Below are positions 9,416 through 19,025 of a stretch of 21,472 bases of DNA, piece by piece; position 1 is the first letter of the stretch; every line of letters begins with the position of its first letter. The notes below the pieces were generated by a model. The model was not told the DNA's origin, did no database searches, and saw only the letters and a list, made by a program, of their open reading frames with translations. Both the position numbers and the translations under genes were made by a program. Source of the stretch: an uncultured Clostridia bacterium. Its GTDB lineage: Bacteria > Bacillota > Clostridia > Christensenellales > Borkfalkiaceae. The stretch covers positions 1 through 21,472 of the forward strand of contig CALVXL010000130.1 in NCBI GenBank assembly GCA_944369635.1, in the 5' to 3' direction.

Positions 9416-10411
9416 TTACTTCAATGCATTAAAATAAGTCTCAATAAATTGTTTTAATAATTCCGAAAAATCTTCGCTCTGTGAAAGATCTTCCATGGCC
9501 ATCTCATAATAATCGGGAAACAAATCTTCATAATTAGTCATCCAATCGATGACATAATCGTAATTAGCCACAACCGAACCGTCCGGATTATTGGAATTGC
9601 TGTTTCCTTTTTTATTTCCCGGCTGATCGTTCGCCTCGTCTTCGCCCGGAACTTCTTCCGAGCTGTCGGCATCGATCGGCAGGAACCATGCTTTATACGT
9701 TATATCTTCATCTCCGACTTTATCGATTCGTCCGGGATAAGGATAGCCGTCCGTCCAGCGATAAAAACGATATCCGTCATTGGGAACGGCAATCACGGCG
9801 CTCGTGGAGTCTCCCTTTTTGACCGTCTGTTCGTCATCCCCGTAAATAATACCGCCGTCCATCGCAAAATAATTGATTTCCACAAAATTTTCGGGGCTCT
9901 TATCCTTTGCCGCATCAATCAACTGTGCGCCGCTCGGTAAAACGCCGAGATCGCTCAGCCCGGTGACCGTCGTCATAGACAAGCCGAACACGCCGCTTAT
10001 AGAAAGCATTAAAACCAATGCGAGCGATACGCCTAATTTCAGCTTTGACATTCCCAGACGCTCCAGCGACTGTTTTGCATCTTCGCGCTGGCGCATGGCT
10101 ATATAATCATCGCTCTTTTCAAGCTCGAGCATGGTTATCATACGTTCTTCCAGCCCAAGCGCGTCCACTCTTCGCGCAACGTCTTTCGTCGTCGGTTTAA
10201 AAAAGCGGAAATAACTGATAAGCGCAGCAATAACAGCGACTCCCGCAAAAATGCCGAGCGTAAGGAAAAAACCGTCGGAATAACTCATCCACGTGGCAAA
10301 AGCCGCAATAAATGCAGCGATACAACCTATCGCAACACCCCAAAGAATCGCTTTCAGTACGCCTATACGCCTTAACCGCGCATAATACTTTTTGAATATC
10401 GAATCCTTCAT
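9416..10411 (-). CDS. Three-helix membrane protein with divergent InlB repeat, 331 aa
   Basis: I cannot name the family with certainty. Helices are seen at about 21-41, 48-68 and 126-148. The loop between helices 2 and 3 (about 72-122) is charged, carries DVARRVDALGLEERMITMLEL, and should be cytoplasmic; similar loops occur in uncharacterised membrane proteins encoded beside MoxR operons. After helix 3 the chain should be outside. Residues about 181-245 fit a divergent InlB B-repeat (DGGIIYG, VKKGDS, VPNDGYRFYRWTDG, then ITYKAWF). A low-complexity E/D/N/G linker (about 250-285) and an acidic C-terminal segment follow. The ATG has a strong AAGGAG site 6 nt upstream and is 36 nt from the base of the hairpin at 10448-10491. 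As first gene of the operon it is probably an envelope component of the MoxR/VWA system. Confidence 0.85.
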   Translation of the reverse strand: MKDSIFKKYYARLRRIGVLKAILWGVAIGCIAAFIAAFATWMSYSDGFFLTLGIFAGVAVIAALISYFRFFKPTTKDVARRVDALGLEERMITMLELEKSDDYIAMRQREDAKQSLERLGMSKLKLGVSLALVLMLSISGVFGLSMTTVTGLSDLGVLPSGAQLIDAAKDKSPENFVEINYFAMDGGIIYGDDEQTVKKGDSTSAVIAVPNDGYRFYRWTDGYPYPGRIDKVGDEDITYKAWFLPIDADSSEEVPGEDEANDQPGNKKGNSNSNNPDGSVVANYDYVIDWMTNYEDLFPDYYEMAMEDLSQSEDFSELLKQFIETYFNALK

Positions 10412-10447
10412 AACAATCTCCTTTTGATCTCCGATTTTCCTATGAAA

Positions 10448-10491
10448 GGACTATGACAGTCACCGCCAAGCGGTGACCGTCATGAAAGTCC
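10448..10491 (-). terminator. Stable intergenic hairpin, possible weak terminator or attenuator
   Basis: On the minus strand GGACT, a TTC bulge, ATGAC, a G.U pair and GTCACCGC pair with GCGGTGAC, GTCAT and AGTCC around a TTG loop, giving about 19 paired bases. On the transcribed strand only UUUC follows, so termination may be weak. A longer T-run (CTTTTTTCTT) follows on the plus strand, where no gene needs it. It lies between the giant LRR gene and the MoxR/VWA operon. It could end most giant-gene transcripts while letting some read-through feed the operon, or stabilise 3' ends. Confidence 0.5.
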
Positions 10492-10515
10492 TAAACTTTT
10501 TTCTTAAAATTTCAC

Positions 10516-13500
10516 TCATGAAGCCGCATATACTACCGTCGCATCTGCACTCCAACCGTTGTTCCAGCCGGAAAGTACGGAATCCGCATTGGCGAACGGC
10601 ACGTGAATTTCCTGCTCGGCCGTCCAGCCGTTGAATGCCGTAGCCGCAACCGTAACGACCTTTTCGGGAATCGTGATCGACATCAGCGAAGTACAGCCAT
10701 AGAACGCATTTGCACCGATGCTTGCAAGATCGCCCGTCAGAATCACGGAGGTAAGTTTCGAGCAGTTTTTGAATACATCGTTGCTCATCAGAACCACGCC
10801 GTTCGTCAGATCGGTGATAATGCCCTTATCTGCAAACTTGATGGAAACCGATTCAAGCGCCGTACAATCTTCGAATGCCCCGTCCATGATTGCGAACATA
10901 TCGTCGAACACAGCGGTCTTCAACGCGGTACAACCTTTGAACGCATATGCGCCGAGTTCAGGCGCCGAAAGATCTCCCATGATCATTCCCATCAATCCGT
11001 GCATCTCGAACGAAACAAGATTCTTACAATTTGCAAAAGCATAGTCTTCTATGGAATATTCAATGGTTTCGCCCGTCCATACATCTTCATAATACGGCAA
11101 TACCATGGATTCCAATCCCGAGTTATAGAAACTGTAGGGCAGGAAGTTGGAAAGATTGTTCGGCACCGTGAACGAAGTGAGCGAAACACAGTTTTCAAAC
11201 GCGTGCGCACCGACAGACGACGAATATTCAAATCCGATTTCGGGATCGGGCGTAAGCGAGATAGAAGTGAGTTTTTCGCAACCGTAGAAAGCATAATCGC
11301 CAAGAATATATTCGTTTACACCTTCATTATACTGTCCGCCGCTCATCTGAGAACCGAATTCCGCTTTCGTCAGATTGACGCAGTTTTTGAACGCACTTGC
11401 TCCGATCATGAGCGTATCGTATTCGTATCCGGTAGTATTGACGTCTTCAGACACATCTTTTTCATAAGTAATCGTCTTCAATCCGCTGTTTTCGAATGCC
11501 GATTCGCCGATTCCGGGCATTCCCGTATCCATTTCGATCGGGAACTGCATACCGCCACCGATATCGATATAGATAATTTCAACCTCAACATAGTCTCTCA
11601 ACCTGTCGGGAAGTTCGATCGTTTCAAGCGACGTACAGTCTTTGAAAGCCTTATCTCCGATAGTGATTGTCTTGATACCGCCGGCTTCAAACGTTACATT
11701 GCTCAAAGAAGTGCAGCCCTCAAATGCAGACTCACCGATTTTTGTAATATTCTTGCCGATCGTAATGCTTTCAAGTTCGGTACAGTTGCGGAACGTGCCC
11801 TCCTCAATCGTCGTAAAGTGCGCGGGGAGCGTAATCGACGTGATGTTCGTACCCGCAAAAGCACCGGGCATGATCGAAGTAATATTACTGTCGAGAATGT
11901 ACGCACCGTTTGCTTCCTGCGTCACATAGTACAGCAACGTCTGGTCCGCATTCAGCAATGTCTTTTCAACATCGTCAAATACAAGATCGGCATTTTCCGA
12001 AAGAATTTCGATATTGGTCAGATTGCATCCGGCAAACGGGTTACCGTCAAGGGAAACGACCGTTTCGGGCAACGTGATCGACGTAATCGACGTAAATGCA
12101 AACGCAAAGTTTCCGATGCTTTCCACGCCTTCTTTGAGTTCAACCGAAGCAAGCGCGCTGTCCTCTTCGAACGCACCTTTGCCGACCGAAGTATTGTTAC
12201 CGTAGATCACAACTTCTTCAATCAGAGGTATTTTTGCAAACGCATAATCGCCGATATAAGATACCGCTTCCGAAAGTGTGAGAGCAGTAACTTTTTCACA
12301 CCCGTAGAACGCATAATCGCCGACATAGCTTACGGTTCCGGAAAGAGCGATTTCCGTCAGGTCCGTTCCGTAGAAAGCATATCCACCGATCGTTTCGAGT
12401 TCAGCGGTTTTATCAAAGTCAAAGGCATTGACCGAGGTGCCGTAGAAAGCGCCTTCGCCGATGGAGAGCAGCTGGCTGCCGTCCTCTATCGTAATTTCCG
12501 TCAACGTTACAACGTCGCTGAATGCATAGTCGCCAATGGAAACAACGTTGCTCGGCAAATAAATTTCGCTGATAGCGCTGTTTGCGAACACGTATGCGCC
12601 GATGATCAGCTGGCTGACCTCGCCGAATACTACATTTTTAAGATTATTATAATTATAAAATGCATTATCGCAGCTTTCCGCAAGGTTTTTAGCATTGGTT
12701 AAATCTATCGATTCAATACCGCATCCGTCAAATGCATTCTGACTGATTCTCTGCAACGCACTGCCTTCCCTAATCGTGACCGTCTTCAAACTGGTGCATT
12801 TACCGAATACAAGGCTCTGCAAATCGGTAAGATTGTTAGGAAGCGAAACACTCTGCAAAGAGGTGCATTCATAGAACACTGCCGCGGCGTATTCGGGATC
12901 GTCAAACGCCCATACCGAATCGTTCAGACCTAAAACAGAAACGCTGTCGGGAACATCTATGGAAACGAGGGACGTACAATGACGGAATGCGGAAGAACCT
13001 ATCTCCGTCAAAGCGCAACTGCCGTCCGTATTCTTTTCGAACGTTACCGTTACGAGACGGTCGCAACCGAAAAACGCCTTTTCGCCGATACTCTTCACTG
13101 TAGCGGGAATGGAAATCGATGTCAGCGCGGTAGAATGCGTGTCAACCGATACGCCGAACGCATTATCGCCGATCACTTCCAGCCCGTTGTTGAGCGTTAC
13201 GGTTTTCAGATACTGATTTTCATAAAACGCATTATCCGCAATTTCTTTCGTCGTACTCAACAACGAATACGATTCCGCCGTATAGCAGTTGGGATAATAT
13301 AAAAGTTTGGTATTAGCTTTGTTGTAAATTGCCCCGTTTTCACCGTCTTGCGAAAGATAGGGATTCCCTTCTTCCATTTCAAATTCAATGACGCCCGTCA
13401 GCGAAGGAACAAAGCTGAGGAAAGTTTCTTCGTCAAAGAAATTCGGTATGGTGATCGACTTGATAGCGCCGCCCGAAGAACCCCAATCACCGATTTTCTG

Positions 13501-16500
13501 AAGGTTTACAGGGAAATCGATGTAAGCATAAGCCGTGCAGTCTCCGAACACTCTGTTGCCGTATTCGGTAATATAAGGACATCCGTCTTCAAATATGACT
13601 TCTGACAGTTTATAACAACCGAAGAACAAATAATCGCCGAGTTTTCCGTCAGGCTTCTCCGTTCCGTCAGACTCGATATATTCCGAACCTTTTAACGTTG
13701 CGGGCAATGTAATTGTCGAAATCGCCGTTTCACGGAAAGCACCTGTTCCGAGAATTTCAAGACAGCTGTTTTCGGCAATGGTCAGATCCGTAAGATTTCC
13801 GGCAAATGCAAACGCATTTGTTCCGATCACCTTGACGGTAGAAGGAATCGTCAGCTCGGTTATCATAATTCCTTCGCCGGAATCGGTTGCAAAGGCATAA
13901 TTTCCTATGCTTTCCAAACCCTCATGCAAAATCACCTGCGCGAGTTTCGAACCTTCGGACATGAACGAGGAGCTGGGCATAAACGCATTATCGCCGATAC
14001 TCTTGACGCTTGCGGGAATTTCAATGGACGTAAGATTATCCATATTGCCAAACGCCTGAGCGCCGATGCTCTTTAATCTGCTCGGATTTTCCGCCGTATC
14101 TTCAAAAGTTACGGTTTGAGTACGCGCATAGAGGAACGCTCCATCCTCAATCTCTTCAAGGCGGGCAGGGAATGCAACGCTGACGATATCGGAGTTGTTA
14201 AACGCGCCCGTTTCCACTACCAGTTTTTCCGTGCCGCCCGGAGCGAACGAGACCGTGCCGCCGTCAACACTGGTGAACGAACCGCCCATAATGAGCGTTA
14301 CCGTGTTCGGTATCACATAATCGGTATCGTTAAAAATCGCGTGATCCAGCGTAACGGGCACACCGTTCTTCATGAGATAAAACGCGCCGTCGATAAAGCT
14401 GTATTTATCGCTGGTCGGCATATTCTCAATACTCGTAAGCTCACTTGCGCCGTCAATGGTGGTTTCAAGATACCCTTTCGAATCATCATATGCAAAGACG
14501 CAAAGATCGGGGAACGCGATGGCCGGCAAATATGTTCCTCTGAACAGATAAGTGCCGAGCTTGATCTCTTCCGTACGTCCTTCATCAAAGAAGAAGCCTT
14601 CCGAAAGATCTGCATAAGCAAATGCATACGATTCTATCGCCGTCACGCTCGCAGGTACCGTAAAGGAAAGAAGAGAGGTATCGGAAAAAGCATATTGTCC
14701 GATAAACTGCAATTTACTGTTATCAGCAATCGAAACATCCGAAAGCTGGCTTGCACCGTAAAACGCATAGGCGCCGATTTTGGTCACGGAAGCAGGCAGA
14801 GATACCGACTGAAGAACGCGAGTCCTTCCGAAAGCATATTCGCCGATTTCCTCCAAGCCTTCCCCGAGAATAAGATTCGAGAATGCCGCGTTATAGAATA
14901 CGTATTCACCGATCGTCTTGATCGTTTCCGGAGTTTTCGCAACGTAAGTGCTCTCCTCCGCGGAAGCAGAAGACGCTACATAAATATTTTTCAGCGAAGA
15001 ACAATTTTCAAACGCGCTAGCACCGATGGTAACGTCCGCGGTACCGCCGTCTACAAACACCACGCTTCTCAGATTGACGCACCCGTAGAAAGCCTGTTCG
15101 CCGATCGTTTCGATCTGATTGCCGATTATAATCTTTTCCAGCGCAACATTGTCTTTGAACACACCGCCGTCAATCGTCTTGACGGTTTCGGGAAGTTCGT
15201 AACTCGTTGCCGGCAAATTTGCAGAATAATACAAAATTCTGGTCTGATTCTTATCGAACAGGACGCCGCCCTCTGCCGAGAAGTACGGGTTAGCGTCGTT
15301 GACGTACACGTATACGAGGTTAGAGCATCCCGCAAAAACACCGAGGGACAATTCTTTCACCGTCGCGGGAATCGTAATCGAAGTAATCTTCGAACATCCT
15401 TCAAACGTATTGTTGCCCAAAACGACAACATTGCTGTTATCTTCAAAAATTACGCGCGAAAGCGAAGTACAATTCGAAAATACCGATTCGCCTACCGTAA
15501 GTTCTTCGCCAAGGGAATTGCCGCCGGCGAAAGTTACCGTTGCCAACTTCACGCAGTTTGCAAACGCGCCGTCGCCAATGGAAGTGACGAAGTTAGGAAT
15601 AATCACATAAGAAAGATATTTACAACCGCTGAACGCATTTTCAGCAATCGTGCGGATACCAGTAGGTATACGCAGCGAACCGCGGCGGGCGGGCGGACAG
15701 TAAAGAATCGTGTCGCCTGCTTTATTACAAAGCATACCGTTGACGGACGAATACGTTTCATGATCATCCGCCACGTAAATATTTTCAAATACCTGGCTGT
15801 CGCCGATGACAGACGGCATAAAATTCTTAAAGCGCGCAGGAATCGTCAACGATTTCAAAGCCGTACAATTCATGAATGCGCCTTCTTCGACGATAAGTTC
15901 GTCGCCGTCGTCGTAGTCAAAATAAATGTCGGTCAGGTATTTATTCTCATAAAATGCCTGCGTCGCAATATGCGATACCGAAGAAGGAATCGTCAAAGAG
16001 GTAAGTCTTGCATTGGAGAACGCATTCTGTCCGATCGCCTTCACATCGTCGGGAATAACATAATGCCCTTTCAGCCCTTCAGGTACATAAACGAGCGATT
16101 TACCTTCTTCAGCGACCTCGCTGGTGTAGTAAAGCACGCCGTTATCGGAACTGTACAGAGGTACGGGCGCATTGCCGGTCTCATAAATATTGATCGCTTC
16201 AAGAGCGGTACAGCCTTCAAAAGCGGTATCGTAATATATGATTTTGATAGTATCGGGAATTTCGATTGTCTTAATTCCCGAATATCTGTAAAACGCATAA
16301 CCTTCTACGATCGAAACGCTCTTTCCGTTATAGGTTTCGGGAATTACGATCTTGGAAACACGGGAAGCTTCGCTCGTAACCACTACGGAATAAGTGTCGA
16401 TATAAGTCCCTTCATCCTGAATGGTAAATTCAAAAACGGAAATCCAGTAAGGATATACCGTCCTGTCTTCCTTCATACCCCACGGCGCAACGCTGTAACC

Positions 16501-18942
16501 TTCCGCATCGGTCAATTGCGCGCCCTGTCCGTTGGGCAGTTCATACCAACCGACAAAGGTTTTGGAAGTATCGTCGTTCGTCGGTACGGCAAGTCGGTAA
16601 TCTTCCGTATACACTACCTCATCGCTCGGTCTGTCAACCGTTCCTTCGGAAGTATCATATGTAACCGTAAACGGTTTCGGTGTCCAGTTTGCATACAGAA
16701 TCATATTACCCGCGGCGGTAAACGCACTGCCGTCGACAAATCTCGCTCCGTTTACCTGCGCGCCGCCGGGAACATTGTACCAACCGTTCAGTTCAAACCC
16801 GTCGCGCGTCGACTCGGGAAGCGTTACGATGTCCCCCATTGCAAGATACAAAGGCGAAACCGCAGTCCCTTCGCGAGTATCGAATTCAATGGTATACGCA
16901 TAAACCGTAATATCGATCCAGGCGGAAGTAATTCCACCATCGTCAACATAACGCATAGAAACGGTATTGTTACCCGCCATAGTCAGTTGCAACGGCAAAG
17001 ACACTTCGCCCGCATTGACCGTAACGGTTTCCCCGTCATTCACTTTTACATTATATTTCTGCGCACCGATCACGGGATTCCAATATAATGTCCCGGTCGA
17101 ATAGTATACAGACGGCGACATCGAATAATATTGCGCCGTGATTACATCGCTCCAAACAGAACTCTCTTCGCCCACGGATTTGACGCAGATTTCATAGTCA
17201 ACGCCGTTGGTAAGCGCAACTTCCGAAAGGTCGAACTGCGTTTCGCTCACATCGGAATACTCTTGACCGTCAACCATGACCGTATACGAAGAAGCCCCTT
17301 CAACCGCAGTCCAGGTGAGCAACGTGCCCGCAATTTTCAGATCGGCAGGCGCAGCAAGCCTGCTTCTTTCAAACGTATAAGTCCCTGCGGCAGGAGAATT
17401 ATAACCTGCCGTAACGGGTACGACTTCGACATTCACGACGGACGCGTCATATTTATTTAAAGAAACGCTCGTCTTTCCGTTCGTGGTGAACGTATATACA
17501 TTTTCACCCGCGGTAATCTTGACGGAATAATCGGCAGCATCGGAAACAGCGTTCCAGCTGACAACTTCCGATTCCTCATCGAAATAGAATGTATTTATTT
17601 TATCGAGAATACGATTGTAATAATACGTTTCGGAAACAGAGGTCGCGCGTCCCGCCGCAGAAGCGGTTACCGTGAACGCAATGCCGCCTTCAGTCATTTC
17701 ACAATTCGAAAAATCAAAATAAGTTGAAGTCCCGTTATCAAAATCGGTATGGTTATGATCGGGATTGCCGCACACTACGGTGATTTTATAATTTTCCGCC
17801 CCTGCAACGCCGCCGAACAGCAGAACGGAAGGCTCCACCACTTCGAAATGAGAAACGCGAGCAAGCGCTTTATTGTTAAAATATCTTACGGCAAGATCAG
17901 AATTGTTCGCTTCGTCCGCGGCAATCGCGCGAACGCTGATGACATATTCACCTTCCGCCGACGAGGAAAATTCAACGGGGACATTTGTCGCACCGGTACG
18001 GCGGGAAATCAACGTTTCGCCGTTCGGTCCGGTTACCTCTACTTCATATGTAGCCGCACCGCTTACAGAATCCCAAACGATCGAATCTCCGTTTACGCGA
18101 ACAAGCGGGGTATCGATAGCGGAAGTCTCTTCTGACTGCCAAAGCGCAAACAACGTAGTATCCGCTTCAAAGACGTTGTCAACATACAGATTAGTAAGCT
18201 TATTTACATTTTCATAGTCGCTTATCCACCAACCGCAGAACGTGTATCCGTCGCGTTCGGGAACGGGTACGTTGTAAATCTTTCCGCCGACCGTCTGCAT
18301 GGCGGGCAACGTTTCCGCCCCATCGTAATTCAAATCGAAATCTACGGTATAGACTGCGGAACCGTTCAGTTTATCAGACCAACGCGCATAAATCGTCGTA
18401 TTACCGGTAATCGGCGTGGCATCAAAACTAAAAGCGGTTTTGAATTCGGCATCCGCGTACCAGCCGAGGAAAGCGTAATTTTCGCGCGACGGATCGACAG
18501 GTTTCGCTATGGTCCGTCCGTTCGTAACCTTTACGTCACTGATTTCGCTCCCTCCGTTTGTTTCAAAGCTGACGGTATAGCTTTCGATACGGAGAAATCT
18601 CATCTGCGAACCGTCATAAGTCAGCGTAATAACGTTTTCCGCATAAGTCGCAGTAGCGGTTTTCTGCGAATTCAATTCAAATACAAAATTCGAGCCTTCA
18701 AGCGTATAATCTCCCGTAACGCTCTCTCCCTTAATTTGCATAGAAACGCTATTTCCGCCGCTCAAGGTAATGTAATATGTATCGCCGTCGTCGGCGTCAT
18801 AATAATACATACCCGTTTCCGGTCCGGGTGCAGCGTTTTTTCCGCCGTTGCCGTTGCAGGCGACGAAAGCAAGTCCCAACGCCCCCAACAGAACAAACGA
18901 AAAGCATACTGCAAGTAACTTTCGCCATGTGTTCATCTTCAT
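10516..18942 (-). CDS. Giant InlB-repeat/FN3/LRR_5 lipoprotein, 2808 aa
   Basis: Very large predicted surface lipoprotein. The signal peptide (residues 2-28) ends in AFVAC, with Cys29 as the lipid anchor. A small beta-rich domain of Thr/Tyr-rich strands follows (about 45-112). InlB/Listeria-Bacteroides repeats lie at about 117-185 and 197-264, FN3-like domains at about 270-670, and two more InlB repeats at about 680-750 and 757-831. From about 880 to 2760 there are some 60 LRR_5 units, interrupted by several 'G-L-(D/N)K....(I/L)LYY-P' beta insertions. A W--GW cap (about 2765-2808) closes the array. The ATG at 18942 is preferred because AAGAGGG lies 7 nt upstream; an ATG at 18960 would add six residues that precede the signal peptide and hold that site. 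The role is probably adhesion or recognition; no enzyme domain was seen. It is followed by a hairpin and the MoxR/VWA operon. Confidence 0.93.
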   Translation of the reverse strand: MKMNTWRKLLAVCFSFVLLGALGLAFVACNGNGGKNAAPGPETGMYYYDADDGDTYYITLSGGNSVSMQIKGESVTGDYTLEGSNFVFELNSQKTATATYAENVITLTYDGSQMRFLRIESYTVSFETNGGSEISDVKVTNGRTIAKPVDPSRENYAFLGWYADAEFKTAFSFDATPITGNTTIYARWSDKLNGSAVYTVDFDLNYDGAETLPAMQTVGGKIYNVPVPERDGYTFCGWWISDYENVNKLTNLYVDNVFEADTTLFALWQSEETSAIDTPLVRVNGDSIVWDSVSGAATYEVEVTGPNGETLISRRTGATNVPVEFSSSAEGEYVISVRAIAADEANNSDLAVRYFNNKALARVSHFEVVEPSVLLFGGVAGAENYKITVVCGNPDHNHTDFDNGTSTYFDFSNCEMTEGGIAFTVTASAAGRATSVSETYYYNRILDKINTFYFDEESEVVSWNAVSDAADYSVKITAGENVYTFTTNGKTSVSLNKYDASVVNVEVVPVTAGYNSPAAGTYTFERSRLAAPADLKIAGTLLTWTAVEGASSYTVMVDGQEYSDVSETQFDLSEVALTNGVDYEICVKSVGEESSVWSDVITAQYYSMSPSVYYSTGTLYWNPVIGAQKYNVKVNDGETVTVNAGEVSLPLQLTMAGNNTVSMRYVDDGGITSAWIDITVYAYTIEFDTREGTAVSPLYLAMGDIVTLPESTRDGFELNGWYNVPGGAQVNGARFVDGSAFTAAGNMILYANWTPKPFTVTYDTSEGTVDRPSDEVVYTEDYRLAVPTNDDTSKTFVGWYELPNGQGAQLTDAEGYSVAPWGMKEDRTVYPYWISVFEFTIQDEGTYIDTYSVVVTSEASRVSKIVIPETYNGKSVSIVEGYAFYRYSGIKTIEIPDTIKIIYYDTAFEGCTALEAINIYETGNAPVPLYSSDNGVLYYTSEVAEEGKSLVYVPEGLKGHYVIPDDVKAIGQNAFSNARLTSLTIPSSVSHIATQAFYENKYLTDIYFDYDDGDELIVEEGAFMNCTALKSLTIPARFKNFMPSVIGDSQVFENIYVADDHETYSSVNGMLCNKAGDTILYCPPARRGSLRIPTGIRTIAENAFSGCKYLSYVIIPNFVTSIGDGAFANCVKLATVTFAGGNSLGEELTVGESVFSNCTSLSRVIFEDNSNVVVLGNNTFEGCSKITSITIPATVKELSLGVFAGCSNLVYVYVNDANPYFSAEGGVLFDKNQTRILYYSANLPATSYELPETVKTIDGGVFKDNVALEKIIIGNQIETIGEQAFYGCVNLRSVVFVDGGTADVTIGASAFENCSSLKNIYVASSASAEESTYVAKTPETIKTIGEYVFYNAAFSNLILGEGLEEIGEYAFGRTRVLQSVSLPASVTKIGAYAFYGASQLSDVSIADNSKLQFIGQYAFSDTSLLSFTVPASVTAIESYAFAYADLSEGFFFDEGRTEEIKLGTYLFRGTYLPAIAFPDLCVFAYDDSKGYLETTIDGASELTSIENMPTSDKYSFIDGAFYLMKNGVPVTLDHAIFNDTDYVIPNTVTLIMGGSFTSVDGGTVSFAPGGTEKLVVETGAFNNSDIVSVAFPARLEEIEDGAFLYARTQTVTFEDTAENPSRLKSIGAQAFGNMDNLTSIEIPASVKSIGDNAFMPSSSFMSEGSKLAQVILHEGLESIGNYAFATDSGEGIMITELTIPSTVKVIGTNAFAFAGNLTDLTIAENSCLEILGTGAFRETAISTITLPATLKGSEYIESDGTEKPDGKLGDYLFFGCYKLSEVIFEDGCPYITEYGNRVFGDCTAYAYIDFPVNLQKIGDWGSSGGAIKSITIPNFFDEETFLSFVPSLTGVIEFEMEEGNPYLSQDGENGAIYNKANTKLLYYPNCYTAESYSLLSTTKEIADNAFYENQYLKTVTLNNGLEVIGDNAFGVSVDTHSTALTSISIPATVKSIGEKAFFGCDRLVTVTFEKNTDGSCALTEIGSSAFRHCTSLVSIDVPDSVSVLGLNDSVWAFDDPEYAAAVFYECTSLQSVSLPNNLTDLQSLVFGKCTSLKTVTIREGSALQRISQNAFDGCGIESIDLTNAKNLAESCDNAFYNYNNLKNVVFGEVSQLIIGAYVFANSAISEIYLPSNVVSIGDYAFSDVVTLTEITIEDGSQLLSIGEGAFYGTSVNAFDFDKTAELETIGGYAFYGTDLTEIALSGTVSYVGDYAFYGCEKVTALTLSEAVSYIGDYAFAKIPLIEEVVIYGNNTSVGKGAFEEDSALASVELKEGVESIGNFAFAFTSITSITLPETVVSLDGNPFAGCNLTNIEILSENADLVFDDVEKTLLNADQTLLYYVTQEANGAYILDSNITSIMPGAFAGTNITSITLPAHFTTIEEGTFRNCTELESITIGKNITKIGESAFEGCTSLSNVTFEAGGIKTITIGDKAFKDCTSLETIELPDRLRDYVEVEIIYIDIGGGMQFPIEMDTGMPGIGESAFENSGLKTITYEKDVSEDVNTTGYEYDTLMIGASAFKNCVNLTKAEFGSQMSGGQYNEGVNEYILGDYAFYGCEKLTSISLTPDPEIGFEYSSSVGAHAFENCVSLTSFTVPNNLSNFLPYSFYNSGLESMVLPYYEDVWTGETIEYSIEDYAFANCKNLVSFEMHGLMGMIMGDLSAPELGAYAFKGCTALKTAVFDDMFAIMDGAFEDCTALESVSIKFADKGIITDLTNGVVLMSNDVFKNCSKLTSVILTGDLASIGANAFYGCTSLMSITIPEKVVTVAATAFNGWTAEQEIHVPFANADSVLSGWNNGWSADATVVYAAS
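10610..16320 (-). repeat. LRR_5 (BspA) coding repeat array, about 60 units
   Basis: Counting AF-type cores such as YAFYGC, GAFEGC and SAFENC gives about 62 recognisable units with a base period near 69 nt. The spacing is broken by at least five beta insertions whose shared core is LLYY or ILYC followed by a short loop and a new IP--V--I strand (for example around 16100, 15700, 15230, 13290 and 11930). Units are divergent, so the array is old and selected as protein. Confidence 0.85.
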
Positions 18943-19025
18943 AATGAAACCCTCTTGCATCTTATTTGGTAATTAACGCTGCTCTCCGATTTCGGAACCG
19001 ATTAAATTCGCTCCACACTCCAACT

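Noticed and set aside
8269..9432. 387-codon plus-strand ORF opposite the MoxR gene
   Set aside because: The minus strand encodes a complete MoxR ATPase with intact Walker motifs; the plus frame has no recognisable protein features.
10603..12702. 699-codon plus-strand ORF opposite the giant gene
   Set aside because: Same antisense-shadow character, with recurring RR/FKR/IVK patterns mirrored from the LRR coding sequence.
310..16320. Regular 69-nt periodicity resembling tandem DNA repeats or a CRISPR array
   Set aside because: The period equals 23 codons, units are divergent at the DNA level and there are no identical repeats with unique spacers; it is LRR_5 protein repetition.
14116..17088. 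Very long plus-strand ORF (990 codons) opposite the giant LRR gene
   Set aside because: The product is rich in Arg, Asn, Ile and Phe with no domain, repeats in step with the LRR units on the other strand, and has no ribosome site. It is the antisense shadow of a repetitive gene.
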